Shown piece after piece: positions 18,181 through 26,944 of a stretch of 64,000 nt of DNA. The first letter of the stretch is position 1; every line of letters begins with the position of its first letter. The notes beneath the pieces are model-generated. The model was given only the letters and a program-made list of their open reading frames with translations, did no database searches and was not told where the DNA came from. The stretch lies in NCBI GenBank assembly GCA_027484055.1, contig JAIXQH010000044.1:186001-250000 (forward strand), read 5' to 3'. Origin of the DNA: Verrucomicrobiaceae bacterium (GTDB lineage Bacteria; Verrucomicrobiota; Verrucomicrobiia; Verrucomicrobiales; Akkermansiaceae). The translations under genes were made by a program, and so were the position numbers.

Positions 18181-20496
18181 ATGAGTCAAAAAATGGGATT
18201 CACCGCGCGCCAAGCCCTCTTCAACCTCGCCCTTTGGCATGGTTTGATCTTGATGCTGCATGGAAGCGCCCGCGCCGGAGAAACCGAGCTCGATCACCGT
18301 TACCATCAGGAGATCCAGCCCATTTTCGAAAACTACTGCTACGACTGCCATGGCGACGGCTTGAAAAAAGGTGAACTCGCGCTTGATCGCTTCGACGACG
18401 TCCCCTCCATGATCGCCAACCGCGACATCTGGAAACGTATCCGCGATCATATCGACTTCCGCCTCATGCCTCCGCCTAAGGAGGTCGCTCCCAAACCGGA
18501 TGAGCGGAAAAAACTCCTCAACTGGATCGACAACGCCATTTTTCCAGTCGATCCCAACAACCCTGATCCCGGCCACGTCACCATCCGCCGACTCAACAAG
18601 GTCGAGTATCAAAACACCCTCCGTGACCTCCTCGGCGTGGATGCCAATGTGTCGGAAATCCTCCCAGAGGACGATACCGGCTATGGCTTTGATAACATCG
18701 GCGACGTGCTCACACTCTCTCCAGTGCATCTGGAACGCTACCTCGATGCCGCCCAACTCGCGCTCGAACAAGCGATCCATATCGGCCCCATGCCACCCCC
18801 TGTGGTCACCGTGGCAGGAAATCAACTTGCTGGCGATGGTTACTCAGACGACGCCCTGCGCGTGCTGTCTCAAGATGGAGAAACATCGTCCAAGTTCACA
18901 TTTTCTCGGCCAGGGCGCTACCGTGTCGAAGTCACTGCCAGTGGCGATTGGTCGGCGAACCAGCCACCCAAGTGTGACCTTCTGCTAAACGGCAAACCAC
19001 TCACGAGTTGGGAGGTCAAAAATCAAAACAAATCACCCCAAACCTACACCCACGAATTCATCACCACCGAAAGCGGCTTGCACACCATCTCTGCTGCTTT
19101 TCACAACGACCTGTGGGATCCGCAAAACCCAGATCCCGCTCAGCGCGACCGCAATCTTTACCTGCACCAGATTTCACTCATCGGTCCGCTAGACGGACCC
19201 GCACCTGAGAAACCCGGATCGCACCGGAGCATTTACGGCCAGCGCCCAACCGGCCAATCCGACGCGGATTACATGAACACCGTGCTCCGGAATTTCGCCA
19301 AACGAGCCCTCCGCCGCCCACCCACTGAGGAAGAAATCCAGCGCTACCTGAGCTTCTGGCCCCACGCCCAAGCCCATGGGGAATCGGTGGATTACGCGAT
19401 ACGCCAAGCCCTTGCGGCCATGCTCGTCTCCCCAAGCTTCCTCTTCCGTGAAGAAACCCCAGTCCCCGGCCAGCCTAGCGGCAAACAACTCATCTCCGAG
19501 CACGCCCTCGCCTCGCGACTCTCCTATTTCCTCTGGAGCAGCATGCCAGACGAAGCCCTCTTCGCCCTCGCCGACGCCGGGAAACTCCGCGCCAACTTAA
19601 AATCCGAAGTCACCCGCATGATCGCCTCCAGAAAATCCGAGGCCCTCATCAAGAACTTCGTCGGCCAATGGCTCCAGCTTCGCGACATGCCCGGCATCGC
19701 TCCCAACCCCAAATTCTTCCCCGCCTTCAACGAGAAAACCGCCAGCGCCATGCGCACCGAGACCGAGATGCTCGTCTCACATATCCTTAAAAACGACCTC
19801 CCCCTCATCACCCTGCTCGACGCCGACTTCACCTTCATCAACGAGCGCCTCGCGAAATTCTACAACATCCCCGGCGTGGAGGGGAAAGACTTCCGCCGCG
19901 TCTCCCTCATCGGCACCCCGCGCCGCGGCCTCCTCGGGCAAGGCTCCTTCCTCACCCTTACCTCCTACCCGAACCGCACTTCACCTGTACTCCGGGGCAA
20001 ATTCGTGCTCGAAAATCTCCTCGACACCCCACCGCCACCGCCCCCGCCTAACGTCCCTCAACTCACCGCAGGCAACAAACACGGCGACCACCCCAGCCTC
20101 CGCGAACAAATGGAACGTCACCGCGACGATCCAGCCTGCTCCTCCTGCCACGCCCTCATGGACCCCATCGGCTTCGCCCTCGAACACTTCGACGGCACCG
20201 GCGCCTGGCGCGACCAAGACCGCGGCAAGCCCATCCTCACCGCAGGCACCCTAGTCACTGGCCAGTCCTTCACAGATGCTGAGAGCCTCCGGCAAATCAT
20301 CGTTCGCGACCACCGCCCAGAATTCCACCGCGCCATCGCCACCAAGCTTCTCACCTACGCCCTCGGCCGTGGTCTTGACTGGTATGACCGCCCCACTGTG
20401 GACTCCATCGTCCTCCGCTCCGGTGCAGATCAAGCCCGCCTCACCTCCATGCTGCTTGCCGTCATCGAGTCCGTCCCCTTTCAATATCGTCGCTAA
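18181..20496 (+). CDS. Planctomycete-type cytochrome protein (DUF1587/1592/1588/1585)
   Basis: A 771-residue exported protein. After a signal peptide comes a c-type heme motif CYDCHGD near residue 57, then DUF1587 (TIRRLNKVEYQNTLRDLLG). A carbohydrate-binding-like beta domain (RPGRYRVEVTASGDWS) follows, then DUF1595/DUF1592 (LASRLSYFLWSSMPDE) and DUF1588 (GLLGQGSFLTLTSYPNRTSP). A second CxxCH (CSSCHALMDPIGFALEHFD) leads into DUF1585. This family is thought to carry out extracytoplasmic redox on carbohydrates. It is followed after six bases by its usual partner, DUF1552. Confidence 0.9.
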   Translation: MSQKMGFTARQALFNLALWHGLILMLHGSARAGETELDHRYHQEIQPIFENYCYDCHGDGLKKGELALDRFDDVPSMIANRDIWKRIRDHIDFRLMPPPKEVAPKPDERKKLLNWIDNAIFPVDPNNPDPGHVTIRRLNKVEYQNTLRDLLGVDANVSEILPEDDTGYGFDNIGDVLTLSPVHLERYLDAAQLALEQAIHIGPMPPPVVTVAGNQLAGDGYSDDALRVLSQDGETSSKFTFSRPGRYRVEVTASGDWSANQPPKCDLLLNGKPLTSWEVKNQNKSPQTYTHEFITTESGLHTISAAFHNDLWDPQNPDPAQRDRNLYLHQISLIGPLDGPAPEKPGSHRSIYGQRPTGQSDADYMNTVLRNFAKRALRRPPTEEEIQRYLSFWPHAQAHGESVDYAIRQALAAMLVSPSFLFREETPVPGQPSGKQLISEHALASRLSYFLWSSMPDEALFALADAGKLRANLKSEVTRMIASRKSEALIKNFVGQWLQLRDMPGIAPNPKFFPAFNEKTASAMRTETEMLVSHILKNDLPLITLLDADFTFINERLAKFYNIPGVEGKDFRRVSLIGTPRRGLLGQGSFLTLTSYPNRTSPVLRGKFVLENLLDTPPPPPPPNVPQLTAGNKHGDHPSLREQMERHRDDPACSSCHALMDPIGFALEHFDGTGAWRDQDRGKPILTAGTLVTGQSFTDAESLRQIIVRDHRPEFHRAIATKLLTYALGRGLDWYDRPTVDSIVLRSGADQARLTSMLLAVIESVPFQYRR

Positions 20497-20502
20497 ATCC
20501 CC

Positions 20503-21798
20503 ATGAACTCACGCCGCACATTCCTCAAAGGCTTGGCCACCGTTCTCGCTCTGCCTTCGCTGCCATCCCTCCGCGCCGCCTCGGCTCCTGCCGCCGCCTC
20601 GCCCACGCGCCTTGCATTCGTTTATATTCCCAATGGCGTGAACACCCAAGTGTGGCGCGCTGCCACTCCAGATAGCCTCTCCGCCACACTCGAACCACTT
20701 ACTAAGCTTCGCGATCATTTCTCCGTCCTCCGTGGCCTCGATCACCACAAAGCCCGAGCCAATGGCGACGGTGCTGGCGACCACGCCCGCGCCAACGCCA
20801 CCTTCCTCACCGGTTGCCAAGTCCGCAAAACCGCCGGTGCCAACGTCCGCAACGGCGTCTCCGTGGACCAAATCGCCGCCCAACAACTCGGCCACCTCAC
20901 CCGTGTCCCCTCGCTCGAACTCTCCACCGACCCACCACGCCGCTCCGGAAATTGCGACTCCGGCTACTCCTGCGCCTACGCCCACAACCTCTCCTGGCGC
21001 AGCGAGACCACCCCCGCTCCCGCCGAGCGAGACCCCCGCTACGTCTTTGAAAAACTCTTCGGCTCCGGTGATGAAAAGGCCGATGCCCGCCGCCGCTTCA
21101 ATCAAAAAAGCGTGCTCGACTTCGTCCTAGACGACGCCAAACGCCTCCACAAGCGCCTCGATCGCGACGACCAAGGGAAAATGGACGAATACCTCACCGC
21201 CGTCCGCGACGTCGAACGCCGCATCCAGAACGCTGAGAAATTCCGCATCGCCGTGCCCGAGGACAAGCGCCCCAACGGCATCCCAGAAACCTACAGCGAG
21301 CACATCCGCTCCATGTATGAAATGATGGCCCTCGCCTTCCAGACCGACACCACCCGCATCGCCACCTACATGATGGCCCACGACGGCTCCGCCAGAACCT
21401 TCCCAGAAATCGGCATCACCTCCTCCCACCACGAACTCTCCCACCACCGTGGCGACCTCGAAACGCTCGATACAATCGCTAAAATCGACCGCTTCTACAT
21501 CGAGCACTTCGCCTGGTTCCTCGAAAAACTCCGCAGCACCCCCGAGGGCGAGGGCAACCTGCTCGACCACTCCATGATCGTTTACGGCGGCGGCATCGCC
21601 GACGGAAATGCCCACAACCACGACGACCTCCCGCTGCTACTCGCCGGTCACGGCAGCGGCACCATCACTCAAGGCCGCATCATCACCGCCCCAGATGGCA
21701 CCCCCACCACCAATCTCTACCTCTCCCTCCTCGACCGCATGAAAGTCAGCGCCGAGCGCATCGGCGACTCAAACGGCACCTTCGAGGCCATTTCTTAA
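20503..21798 (+). CDS. DUF1552 family protein, Tat-exported
   Basis: A 431-residue protein starting MNSRRTFLKGLATVLALPSL, a twin-arginine signal (SRRTFLK). Typical DUF1552 blocks follow: AFVYIPNGVNTQVWRA, LRGLDHHKARANGDGAGDHA, FLTGCQ and, near the C-terminus, HSMIVYGGGIADGNAHNHDDLP. The family is related to DUF1501 and is regularly encoded beside DUF1592 proteins, as here. The biochemical function is unknown. TsaE starts five bases after its stop, so the three genes may form one transcript. Confidence 0.9.
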   Translation: MNSRRTFLKGLATVLALPSLPSLRAASAPAAASPTRLAFVYIPNGVNTQVWRAATPDSLSATLEPLTKLRDHFSVLRGLDHHKARANGDGAGDHARANATFLTGCQVRKTAGANVRNGVSVDQIAAQQLGHLTRVPSLELSTDPPRRSGNCDSGYSCAYAHNLSWRSETTPAPAERDPRYVFEKLFGSGDEKADARRRFNQKSVLDFVLDDAKRLHKRLDRDDQGKMDEYLTAVRDVERRIQNAEKFRIAVPEDKRPNGIPETYSEHIRSMYEMMALAFQTDTTRIATYMMAHDGSARTFPEIGITSSHHELSHHRGDLETLDTIAKIDRFYIEHFAWFLEKLRSTPEGEGNLLDHSMIVYGGGIADGNAHNHDDLPLLLAGHGSGTITQGRIITAPDGTPTTNLYLSLLDRMKVSAERIGDSNGTFEAIS

Positions 21799-21803
21799 TC
21801 TCC

Positions 21804-22214
21804 ATGCACGGACACGCCGCCACCCCAGAAGCCATGGAACAGCTCGGCCGGTCAGCCGCCGCCCTCGCTGTGCCCGGCACCTGCATCGCCCTCGTCGGCG
21901 ATCTCGGTGCCGGTAAAACCCACTGGACCAAGGGCTTCGTCGCCAGCCTCGGCTCCACCGCCGCCGTCACCAGCCCCACCTTCGGCCTCGTCCACGAATA
22001 CCATGGCGGCCGCCTTCCCGTGTTCCATTTCGACTTCTATCGCTTGAAATCTGCCGAAGAACTCATCGCCCTCGGCTGGGACGACTACCTCGACCAAGAC
22101 GGCATCATCATCGCCGAATGGGCCGGGAAATTTCCGGAACTCCTCCCCCCAGCCACCCACTGGCTCCACTTCACCCTCGCTGCCGATGGCAGTCGCACCG
22201 TGAAACAAGCCTAA
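21804..22214 (+). CDS. tsaE: tRNA threonylcarbamoyladenosine biosynthesis ATPase TsaE
   Basis: A 136-residue P-loop ATPase with Walker A LVGDLGAGKTHWTKG, the TsaE blocks VTSPTFGLVHEYHGG and VFHFDFYRLKSAEEL, and IIIAEWAGKFPELLP. Together with TsaB and TsaD it makes the t6A37 modification of ANN-decoding tRNAs in the cytoplasm. Its length is slightly short, as is common for this family. It sits five bases after a secreted-protein gene, an unusual place for a housekeeping gene. Its expression may depend on that upstream operon unless it has an internal promoter. Confidence 0.92.
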   Translation: MHGHAATPEAMEQLGRSAAALAVPGTCIALVGDLGAGKTHWTKGFVASLGSTAAVTSPTFGLVHEYHGGRLPVFHFDFYRLKSAEELIALGWDDYLDQDGIIIAEWAGKFPELLPPATHWLHFTLAADGSRTVKQA

Positions 22215-22688
22215 CTCAGAGCGCCATCAGCGCTGGCCCCGCCAGCCCATCCGCCGCCTGCACCAAGCGCCCCACAGAGCGCGCCATGGCCACCGGCAGG
22301 CCACACGAGTTCAAGCTCAGCACCGCTACTGCTAGGATCAATAATTTCCAAAATAACTTCATCGTCTGGGAATCATCTTCACTCCCTGCCCCCAGCGCAA
22401 TCCAAAATCAGGAGAAGGGGATTGCATCCCCTTTCTTCGAGAATACATCGGTAAGGAGAAGACGCTAAGGAGACTACCGCTCCGGCCTCGCCTCGCGAAA
22501 GACCCAAGATGCGTGCCTGTTCATGCGTAGGGAAGCATTCGGGTGGGACTTGCTGCTAGCGCGAAGAAAGGGGATTCAATCCCCTTCTCCCTAATTTTAA
22601 TGATACCTATTTTATCCGATGGCATAAAAAACGCTTCACATGGCCCCGGAAAATTCGCAACTTTTCCGCTCAATCATAAAAATCCAAT
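22215..22688. other. Intergenic region with two GGGAT-type hairpins
   Basis: No convincing gene. It contains the hairpin-forming repeats AAGGGGATTGCATCCCCTT (22415-22433) and AAGGGGATTCAATCCCCTT (22568-22586), which share the ...GGGATT.NATCCC... core with another at 40341. The first 150 bases after tsaE look like decayed coding sequence in composition but show no recognisable family. The last 40 bases are A/T rich and probably hold the promoter of the PEP-CTERM gene. Confidence 0.6.
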
Positions 22689-23198
22689 ATGAAACTTAAT
22701 TATCGCGCCCTAGCTTCTGCCGCATTGGTCCTCACTTCCTGCGCCAATCTTGCGCCGGCTGCAACGACCGCACAAACCACCTTCGGCCCGCAATCGGCCA
22801 GCAGTAGTTTCGATATTCTTTTCACCACGCCGATTTTGGATGCCACCCAGCTCGTCTCGATCAGTGATGGCGCGGTTTTCACGGGTGAGGGCGCGACTTT
22901 GATCATTAGTGCGATTTTTACGGACAATCAAACCCAGCAAGTCTTTTCACAATTTCAATCGAATTACCTCCAAAACAAAACACTTAGCTCAGTGACAGGG
23001 AACACCTTCACGGCATTTTCTCTGCCTAAGGATGTAAAGGGCTTGCGATTCCTTGCCAACGGATTCCCGCCGGGCACAATTACGATACCCAGCTCGACTG
23101 TCGCCACCTTCAACGTAGTGCCCGAGCCGACAAGCGCGATCTTGGCGACGTTTGGTTGCGTGGTTCTAGGGCTGAAGCGCCGCCGTGCGATTGCTTGA
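22689..23198 (+). CDS. Small PEP-CTERM protein
   Basis: A 169-residue protein with a signal peptide (ALASAALVLTSCANLAPAA), a beta-rich middle of no recognised family, and a C-terminal VVPEPTSAILATFGCVVLG followed by LKRRR. That is a PEP-CTERM sorting signal for exosortase processing. The cysteine in LTSCAN is not a convincing lipobox. It is a single gene preceded by A/T-rich DNA. Function beyond export is unknown. Confidence 0.82.
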   Translation: MKLNYRALASAALVLTSCANLAPAATTAQTTFGPQSASSSFDILFTTPILDATQLVSISDGAVFTGEGATLIISAIFTDNQTQQVFSQFQSNYLQNKTLSSVTGNTFTAFSLPKDVKGLRFLANGFPPGTITIPSSTVATFNVVPEPTSAILATFGCVVLGLKRRRAIA

Positions 23199-23251
23199 TG
23201 CCGCTGACAGCGGTCAAAGATAGGACACAGCGCTTCAGAATTTATCAAAAA

Positions 23252-23365
23252 GTGGCTGGAGCATCTCGCTCCAGTCCGTTGTTCGGGCGTATCGCCCGGA
23301 TCTGATACACTTTAGGCGAGACGCCTCAACAACGGTCTGCCGCGAGACGTGACAGCCACATTCAT
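23252..23365. repeat. Two head-to-head copies of a short palindromic repeat
   Basis: The plus copy runs from AGTGGCTGGAGC at 23252 with hairpins CTGGAGC/GCTCCAG (23256-23274) and CGGGCG-TAT-CGCCCG (23284-23298). The inverted copy runs leftward from about 23364 with hairpin AGGCG-AGA-CGCCT (23314-23326). Both share CCGTTG between their hairpins with the ends of repeat copies A and B. It lies between a PEP-CTERM gene and the convergent ligase gene. Confidence 0.75.
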
Positions 23366-23374
23366 GCTTTGTCT

Positions 23375-24793
23375 CTAGCCATTGGATTCCTCCAAGCGCC
23401 TTTCAAACTCGGCAAATTTACCGTTCGGGCTGCGGAGGATTTCATCCACATACTGGATGCTGACGCTGAACGCAGAGCCAAGTGCATCGCTGGCACTCTT
23501 GATGACGTAGCTTTCTTCGTCACGGGTCAGCGGCTTGGCGACCACAAGCTTGAGGCAGACGTGATCCCTCCGCGTCTGGATGACCTGATGCTGACGAATC
23601 GAGCTCACCTTCATCACAGCGCCGTGGCCATAGTACGGCGGGCGTAGTTCTCCGGACGGCAGCATCAGAAGATCCCGGGCCCGTCCTGGGATGGCATCGA
23701 GAATCGGCAAAGTGCGTCCGCAAGGGCAAGGTCCTTCGCCGACGGTTGCAAGGTCGCCGATTTCATAGCGCAGCAGTGGCATCGCGAAGTTGTGGAGAGG
23801 CGTCACGATGACTCGCCCCGTTTCGCCAGGAGCACAGGGCTGATCCTCCGAATCGAGCACCTCGATGATGGATTTCTCCGACTGGAGGTGCCAGCGCCCC
23901 CCTTCAAGGCATTGGTAGGCGAGCGCTCCCGTTTCCGCAGCGGTGTAGGTGCTGGCAAGCGGCGCGTCCCAGACTTCCCGACAGAGGCCAGCCAGCTCCG
24001 GCGGACTCGCTTCGCCCACGCCGATGGCCTCGATCAGTGGCGGCAGCTGAATTTTTTCACCGCGCGCATGGCGGAGAATTTCCAGCAGTAGTGAGGGAAA
24101 TGTGCAGATGTAGTCCGGCTTGAGCTCGCAGATGGTCTGGATCAGCCCGGCGATGGGAGTGCGGTAATCCAAGAGATAACTCGGCCCAGTCGGCCATACC
24201 ACCGAGGCGGGAGCACCCCAGTCTGGCAAGGGACGCAGGTGGACCGTTTCATCCATTTTTTCCCTGCGCTCGTCTCGTAGGATCGATAAAAACTTACCAG
24301 AAATGTCGCGACCACGCCAGACGTGCTCGCGCAGTTGAAACGCCTGCCAATAAAAATAATCCAGAGTGCTGCGGGCGATGCGCACCGGGCGTCCCGAGGA
24401 GCCGGATGTGACGCTTTCACCGATGTGCCCATGTCCTTCGGGCAACTTGCTCACCCGCAGTTTTTCACCCAGTTTCTGGACCTCCGCCCGAGTTAGAATC
24501 GGCAGGGAGGCCCAGCGCGCGTTCCATTCCGGCATGGTGAGCGCGGATTGATTTCTCGATTTCAAATCCAGACCCGCCGCCCTGAGGCGATGACGCCAAA
24601 AGGGCAATTGCGCGCTGGCATGATCCATGAGTGCCTCCACCTGTGGTCGGCGCGCCATGTCCAACTGCTCCTTCGTCAGATACTGACTTTCCGCCAGCTG
24701 CCCGAGAACGGCGAGTAAGGCAGCCGCAGGTGACTGCGGAATAGCCGGCCAGATGGCACCGGAGAAAGCCGAGTGAGGCGTCGGTAAAATCAT
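23375..24793 (-). CDS. Phenylacetate-CoA ligase-like adenylate-forming enzyme
   Basis: A 472-residue enzyme of the PaaK/CapK-like AMP-ligase family. The phosphate-binding loop is SVTSGSSGRPVRIARS; the central blocks are IEAIGVGEASPPE, ASTYTAAETGALAYQC and MPLLRYEIGDLATVGEGPCPCGR. The C-terminal domain ends in SPNGKFAEF, with the conserved lysine. Enzymes of this kind activate an acid as an acyl-adenylate. The substrate is unknown, and PaaK-like proteins also occur in polysaccharide modification. No aromatic-degradation genes are near, so a phenylacetate role is not supported. Confidence 0.82.
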   Translation of the reverse strand: MILPTPHSAFSGAIWPAIPQSPAAALLAVLGQLAESQYLTKEQLDMARRPQVEALMDHASAQLPFWRHRLRAAGLDLKSRNQSALTMPEWNARWASLPILTRAEVQKLGEKLRVSKLPEGHGHIGESVTSGSSGRPVRIARSTLDYFYWQAFQLREHVWRGRDISGKFLSILRDERREKMDETVHLRPLPDWGAPASVVWPTGPSYLLDYRTPIAGLIQTICELKPDYICTFPSLLLEILRHARGEKIQLPPLIEAIGVGEASPPELAGLCREVWDAPLASTYTAAETGALAYQCLEGGRWHLQSEKSIIEVLDSEDQPCAPGETGRVIVTPLHNFAMPLLRYEIGDLATVGEGPCPCGRTLPILDAIPGRARDLLMLPSGELRPPYYGHGAVMKVSSIRQHQVIQTRRDHVCLKLVVAKPLTRDEESYVIKSASDALGSAFSVSIQYVDEILRSPNGKFAEFERRLEESNG

Positions 24794-25199
24794 GCCGGAA
24801 CTTATCCGTTATGCCTCAAACAATTGAAATTTAAAAAATTACCCGGTTAGCTTCCGAATTAAGTCCCAAACAATGCGTCGGGATGACGGTGGAAATTAGT
24901 GAATGAAGACCCGTGTTTGCGCTTTAACAGGTGCTCTGTTGGATAGTAGATTTCCGCAAGCCCGACAAACCCCAGTTTTCCACATTCTTCCGTGCTCACT
25001 GGAACATGGGATTTCATTTCTACCTGTCTATGATCACCATCGAATCCGACCAACCTGAGCTAGGGCGCGCACTCGAATCCCTTGTGGAAGAGTCCGAGTG
25101 CTGCGGCTGATTTCCCGAGAGCACTGCGGCGAGCTTTTTTCTAATTCCTATCAAATCCGAGAAATCCCCGGACTCCCAAATGGAGGATTCGATCCCGCC
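24794..25199. other. Intergenic region without a supported gene
   Basis: About 400 bases between two minus-strand genes. The first 60 bases are A/T rich and likely contain the ligase promoter. Short frames exist: a 64-codon minus frame at 24859-25053 and a 26-codon plus frame from ATG 25030. Neither resembles a known family. It may contain decayed sequence. Confidence 0.5.
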
Positions 25200-26159
25200 T
25201 TATTTCTTCAACTGCGCGATCAAATAATCCTCTATCGTCGCATGCTTCACCCCAAGTGCGCCGGGGTAGACGAGTTCGCATTCCGTGCGGAGGGTTTTGA
25301 GTTTTTTCTCTAACTTCACGCCGAAGTTGGCCGTGTGAGTCGGATCTTTTTGGGGTTCACCCAATGCGGGCGCAGATGCATAAAAAAGATAGATCGGTGG
25401 ATCTCCGGAACTGGCATGGGCGATGGGTGAGTATTCGTTGATCCAAGGTAACACTTCCCTGCGGTTCTTCAAAAATTCGGCGAACCGGGTGTCGCGGGTT
25501 TTCAGATCATGGGGGTCCATGAAGCCGAAGGCGTGGCCACCGTATCGGCTGTTGGGAGTCCATTCCTGCATCTGCTCGGGGTCCAGTGAAGTCTGCGCGA
25601 TATTGACCGCAGCGCACCAGAGACGAGTGGACTCGCGAGCGATGGGATCAGGGCTCTTCACCTCCGCCATGTCATCGTGAAATGCGAGCCACAAACTGGA
25701 GCAGCCCCCAGCCGAAGCGCCAGACGCGGCGATGCGCTGCTTGTCCAGATTCCATTCGGCAGCCTTCGACCGCACGAATTGCAAGGCGCGTGCGGCGTCG
25801 TGCATGGGCCATTCGACGGGAGGTTTCACACCCGCATCTTGGGCCTGTGTGGTGTAGCGGTAGTTGATGGAAACGACCGAAATCCCGGCTGCCAGCATTT
25901 TTTCCAGCATGGGTTTACCAACGTCCTTCTTGTCACCAGTGACCCAACCGCCGCCATGGATGAAAATGACGAGGGGGGTCGCTTTAGCAGACGGCGCTTG
26001 CCAAAAGTCCAGCACCTGTCGCGGATGCTCGCCGTAGGGAATGTTCGCCGAGGTCAACGTCGTCGGACGGGTCGGAGCCTCCGCCGAAAGCGCTTTTTGT
26101 ATCAAAACAAGAACCAAGCTCGGGACGATGATCCACGCTGGATAGAGACGTTTCATAAA
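25200..26159 (-). CDS. Secreted alpha/beta hydrolase (esterase-like)
   Basis: A 319-residue protein from MKRLYPAWIIVPSLVLVLIQ, a signal or anchor segment, followed by an alpha/beta hydrolase fold. The oxyanion motif is FIHGGGW and the nucleophile elbow is ASGASAGG with the catalytic Ser. A candidate acid/His pair lies in the C-terminal part, where GVKHATIEDYL supplies the His. It resembles BD-FAE/esterase-lipase family enzymes of Verrucomicrobia. The frame is open from an ATG at 26294, but the extra 45 residues precede the signal segment and are not hydrolase-like, so 26159 is preferred. The substrate is unknown, possibly acetylated carbohydrate. Confidence 0.8.
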   Translation of the reverse strand, partial: FMKRLYPAWIIVPSLVLVLIQKALSAEAPTRPTTLTSANIPYGEHPRQVLDFWQAPSAKATPLVIFIHGGGWVTGDKKDVGKPMLEKMLAAGISVVSINYRYTTQAQDAGVKPPVEWPMHDAARALQFVRSKAAEWNLDKQRIAASGASAGGCSSLWLAFHDDMAEVKSPDPIARESTRLWCAAVNIAQTSLDPEQMQEWTPNSRYGGHAFGFMDPHDLKTRDTRFAEFLKNRREVLPWINEYSPIAHASSGDPPIYLFYASAPALGEPQKDPTHTANFGVKLEKKLKTLRTECELVYPGALGVKHATIEDYLIAQLKK

Positions 26160-26425
26160 AGGAGTGTGATGATGGGTTGTCGGGGTGATTGATGCAGGTT
26201 TGCTCTTATCATGCAGGGCCAAGATCCGGATGATGCTTTCTTCAACAGACTTCCTGAAGTCTGGATCCTCCGCGTAATTCTTGTAAAGCGACATGTCTTT
26301 GCGTCACTGCTTTCTCACGATCTCTCCGATGATGGATTCCTGCGCCAGCTTCCGGTTCTGTTCATCGGCGTTTCCTTCCACCTGCTTTTTGTAAACGACG
26401 CTTCCATGACAAACGCCGCCGTCAA

Positions 26426-26566
26426 TCACGACGAGTGGAATTCTAGGAAACGCCGCAGAGCGCCTGCCAGCAGTTTGAAGTCCGTCGCCCAGCCGTCCTT
26501 CACATAGGTTTGCGCCCGCGCCGTCAACTCGGGCGGCAGTTCTGCTTGGATCACGGTTTTGTTCAA
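26426..26566 (-). pseudogene. Possible remnant of a small antitoxin
   Basis: A 46-codon frame starting TTG (or GTG at 26554) reads NKTVIQAELPPELTARAQ, then AGALRRFLEFHSS and stop. The pattern resembles the N-terminal half of short CopG-like antitoxins, but no partner toxin is recognisable. The downstream frame (PLVVIDGGVCHGSVVYKK) has no family match I know. It lies at the left margin of the defence island and is probably decayed. The family call is tentative. Confidence 0.35.
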
Positions 26567-26639
26567 AAGTGGGAACTAGCAAGGGAGCGAGGCCGACGGG
26601 AATGACGGGATAGGTTAGGTGGAAATGAAGCGCAACGAT

Positions 26640-26698
26640 CACAAAGAACTCAAAGATCCTGTTTCCAGATCTACTTTGCGCTCTCTGCGTTCTTTGTG
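26640..26698. repeat. Inverted repeat CACAAAGAAC/GTTCTTTGTG
   Basis: A perfect 10-base inverted repeat pairs 26640-26649 with 26689-26698, and the intervening bases also partly pair (CAAAGATC with related sequence). Sequences of this CAAAGAAC type are common dispersed elements in bacterial intergenic DNA. It marks the point where recognisable hsdR sequence stops. Confidence 0.6.
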
Positions 26699-26702
26699 GT
26701 TT

Positions 26703-26920
26703 GACCCTCTTCGGACTGTAAATTCCCGATTGCCGTAAATGTCCGTGTATACATGCCGGAACTTCCCGGGCAAGGCCCCCTCCGCCTCCGCATATCGCGG
26801 GTTGAACTCCCTCACCTTGGCATCCAGCAAATCCTCGACAAATAACGTGCGCCCCTTCGCCCGGTCTTTTGCATCGGCGCGCCGAAGCAGCTTCTCAGAC
26901 ACGATTAGGACCATGACCAT
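26703..26920 (-). pseudogene. hsdR: Truncated hsdR (type I restriction endonuclease N-terminal fragment)
   Basis: The frame contains LIVSEKLLRRADAKDRAKGR, LLDAKVREFNPRYAEAEGAL and RHVYTDIYGNREF, a run I recognise from the N-terminus of HsdR proteins. Those are around 1,000 residues. Here homology spans only about 64 codons (26720-26911) and stops at a dispersed inverted repeat; the nuclease and helicase parts are missing. The fragment begins within 25 bases of the end of the PRTase-like gene. It shows that a type I restriction locus once stood here. Confidence 0.7.
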
Positions 26921-26944
26921 TTGACGCGGGCTCGGAATACTGCC

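Noticed and set aside
24859..25053. 64-codon minus-strand ORF
   Set aside because: No recognisable family, and no operon context.
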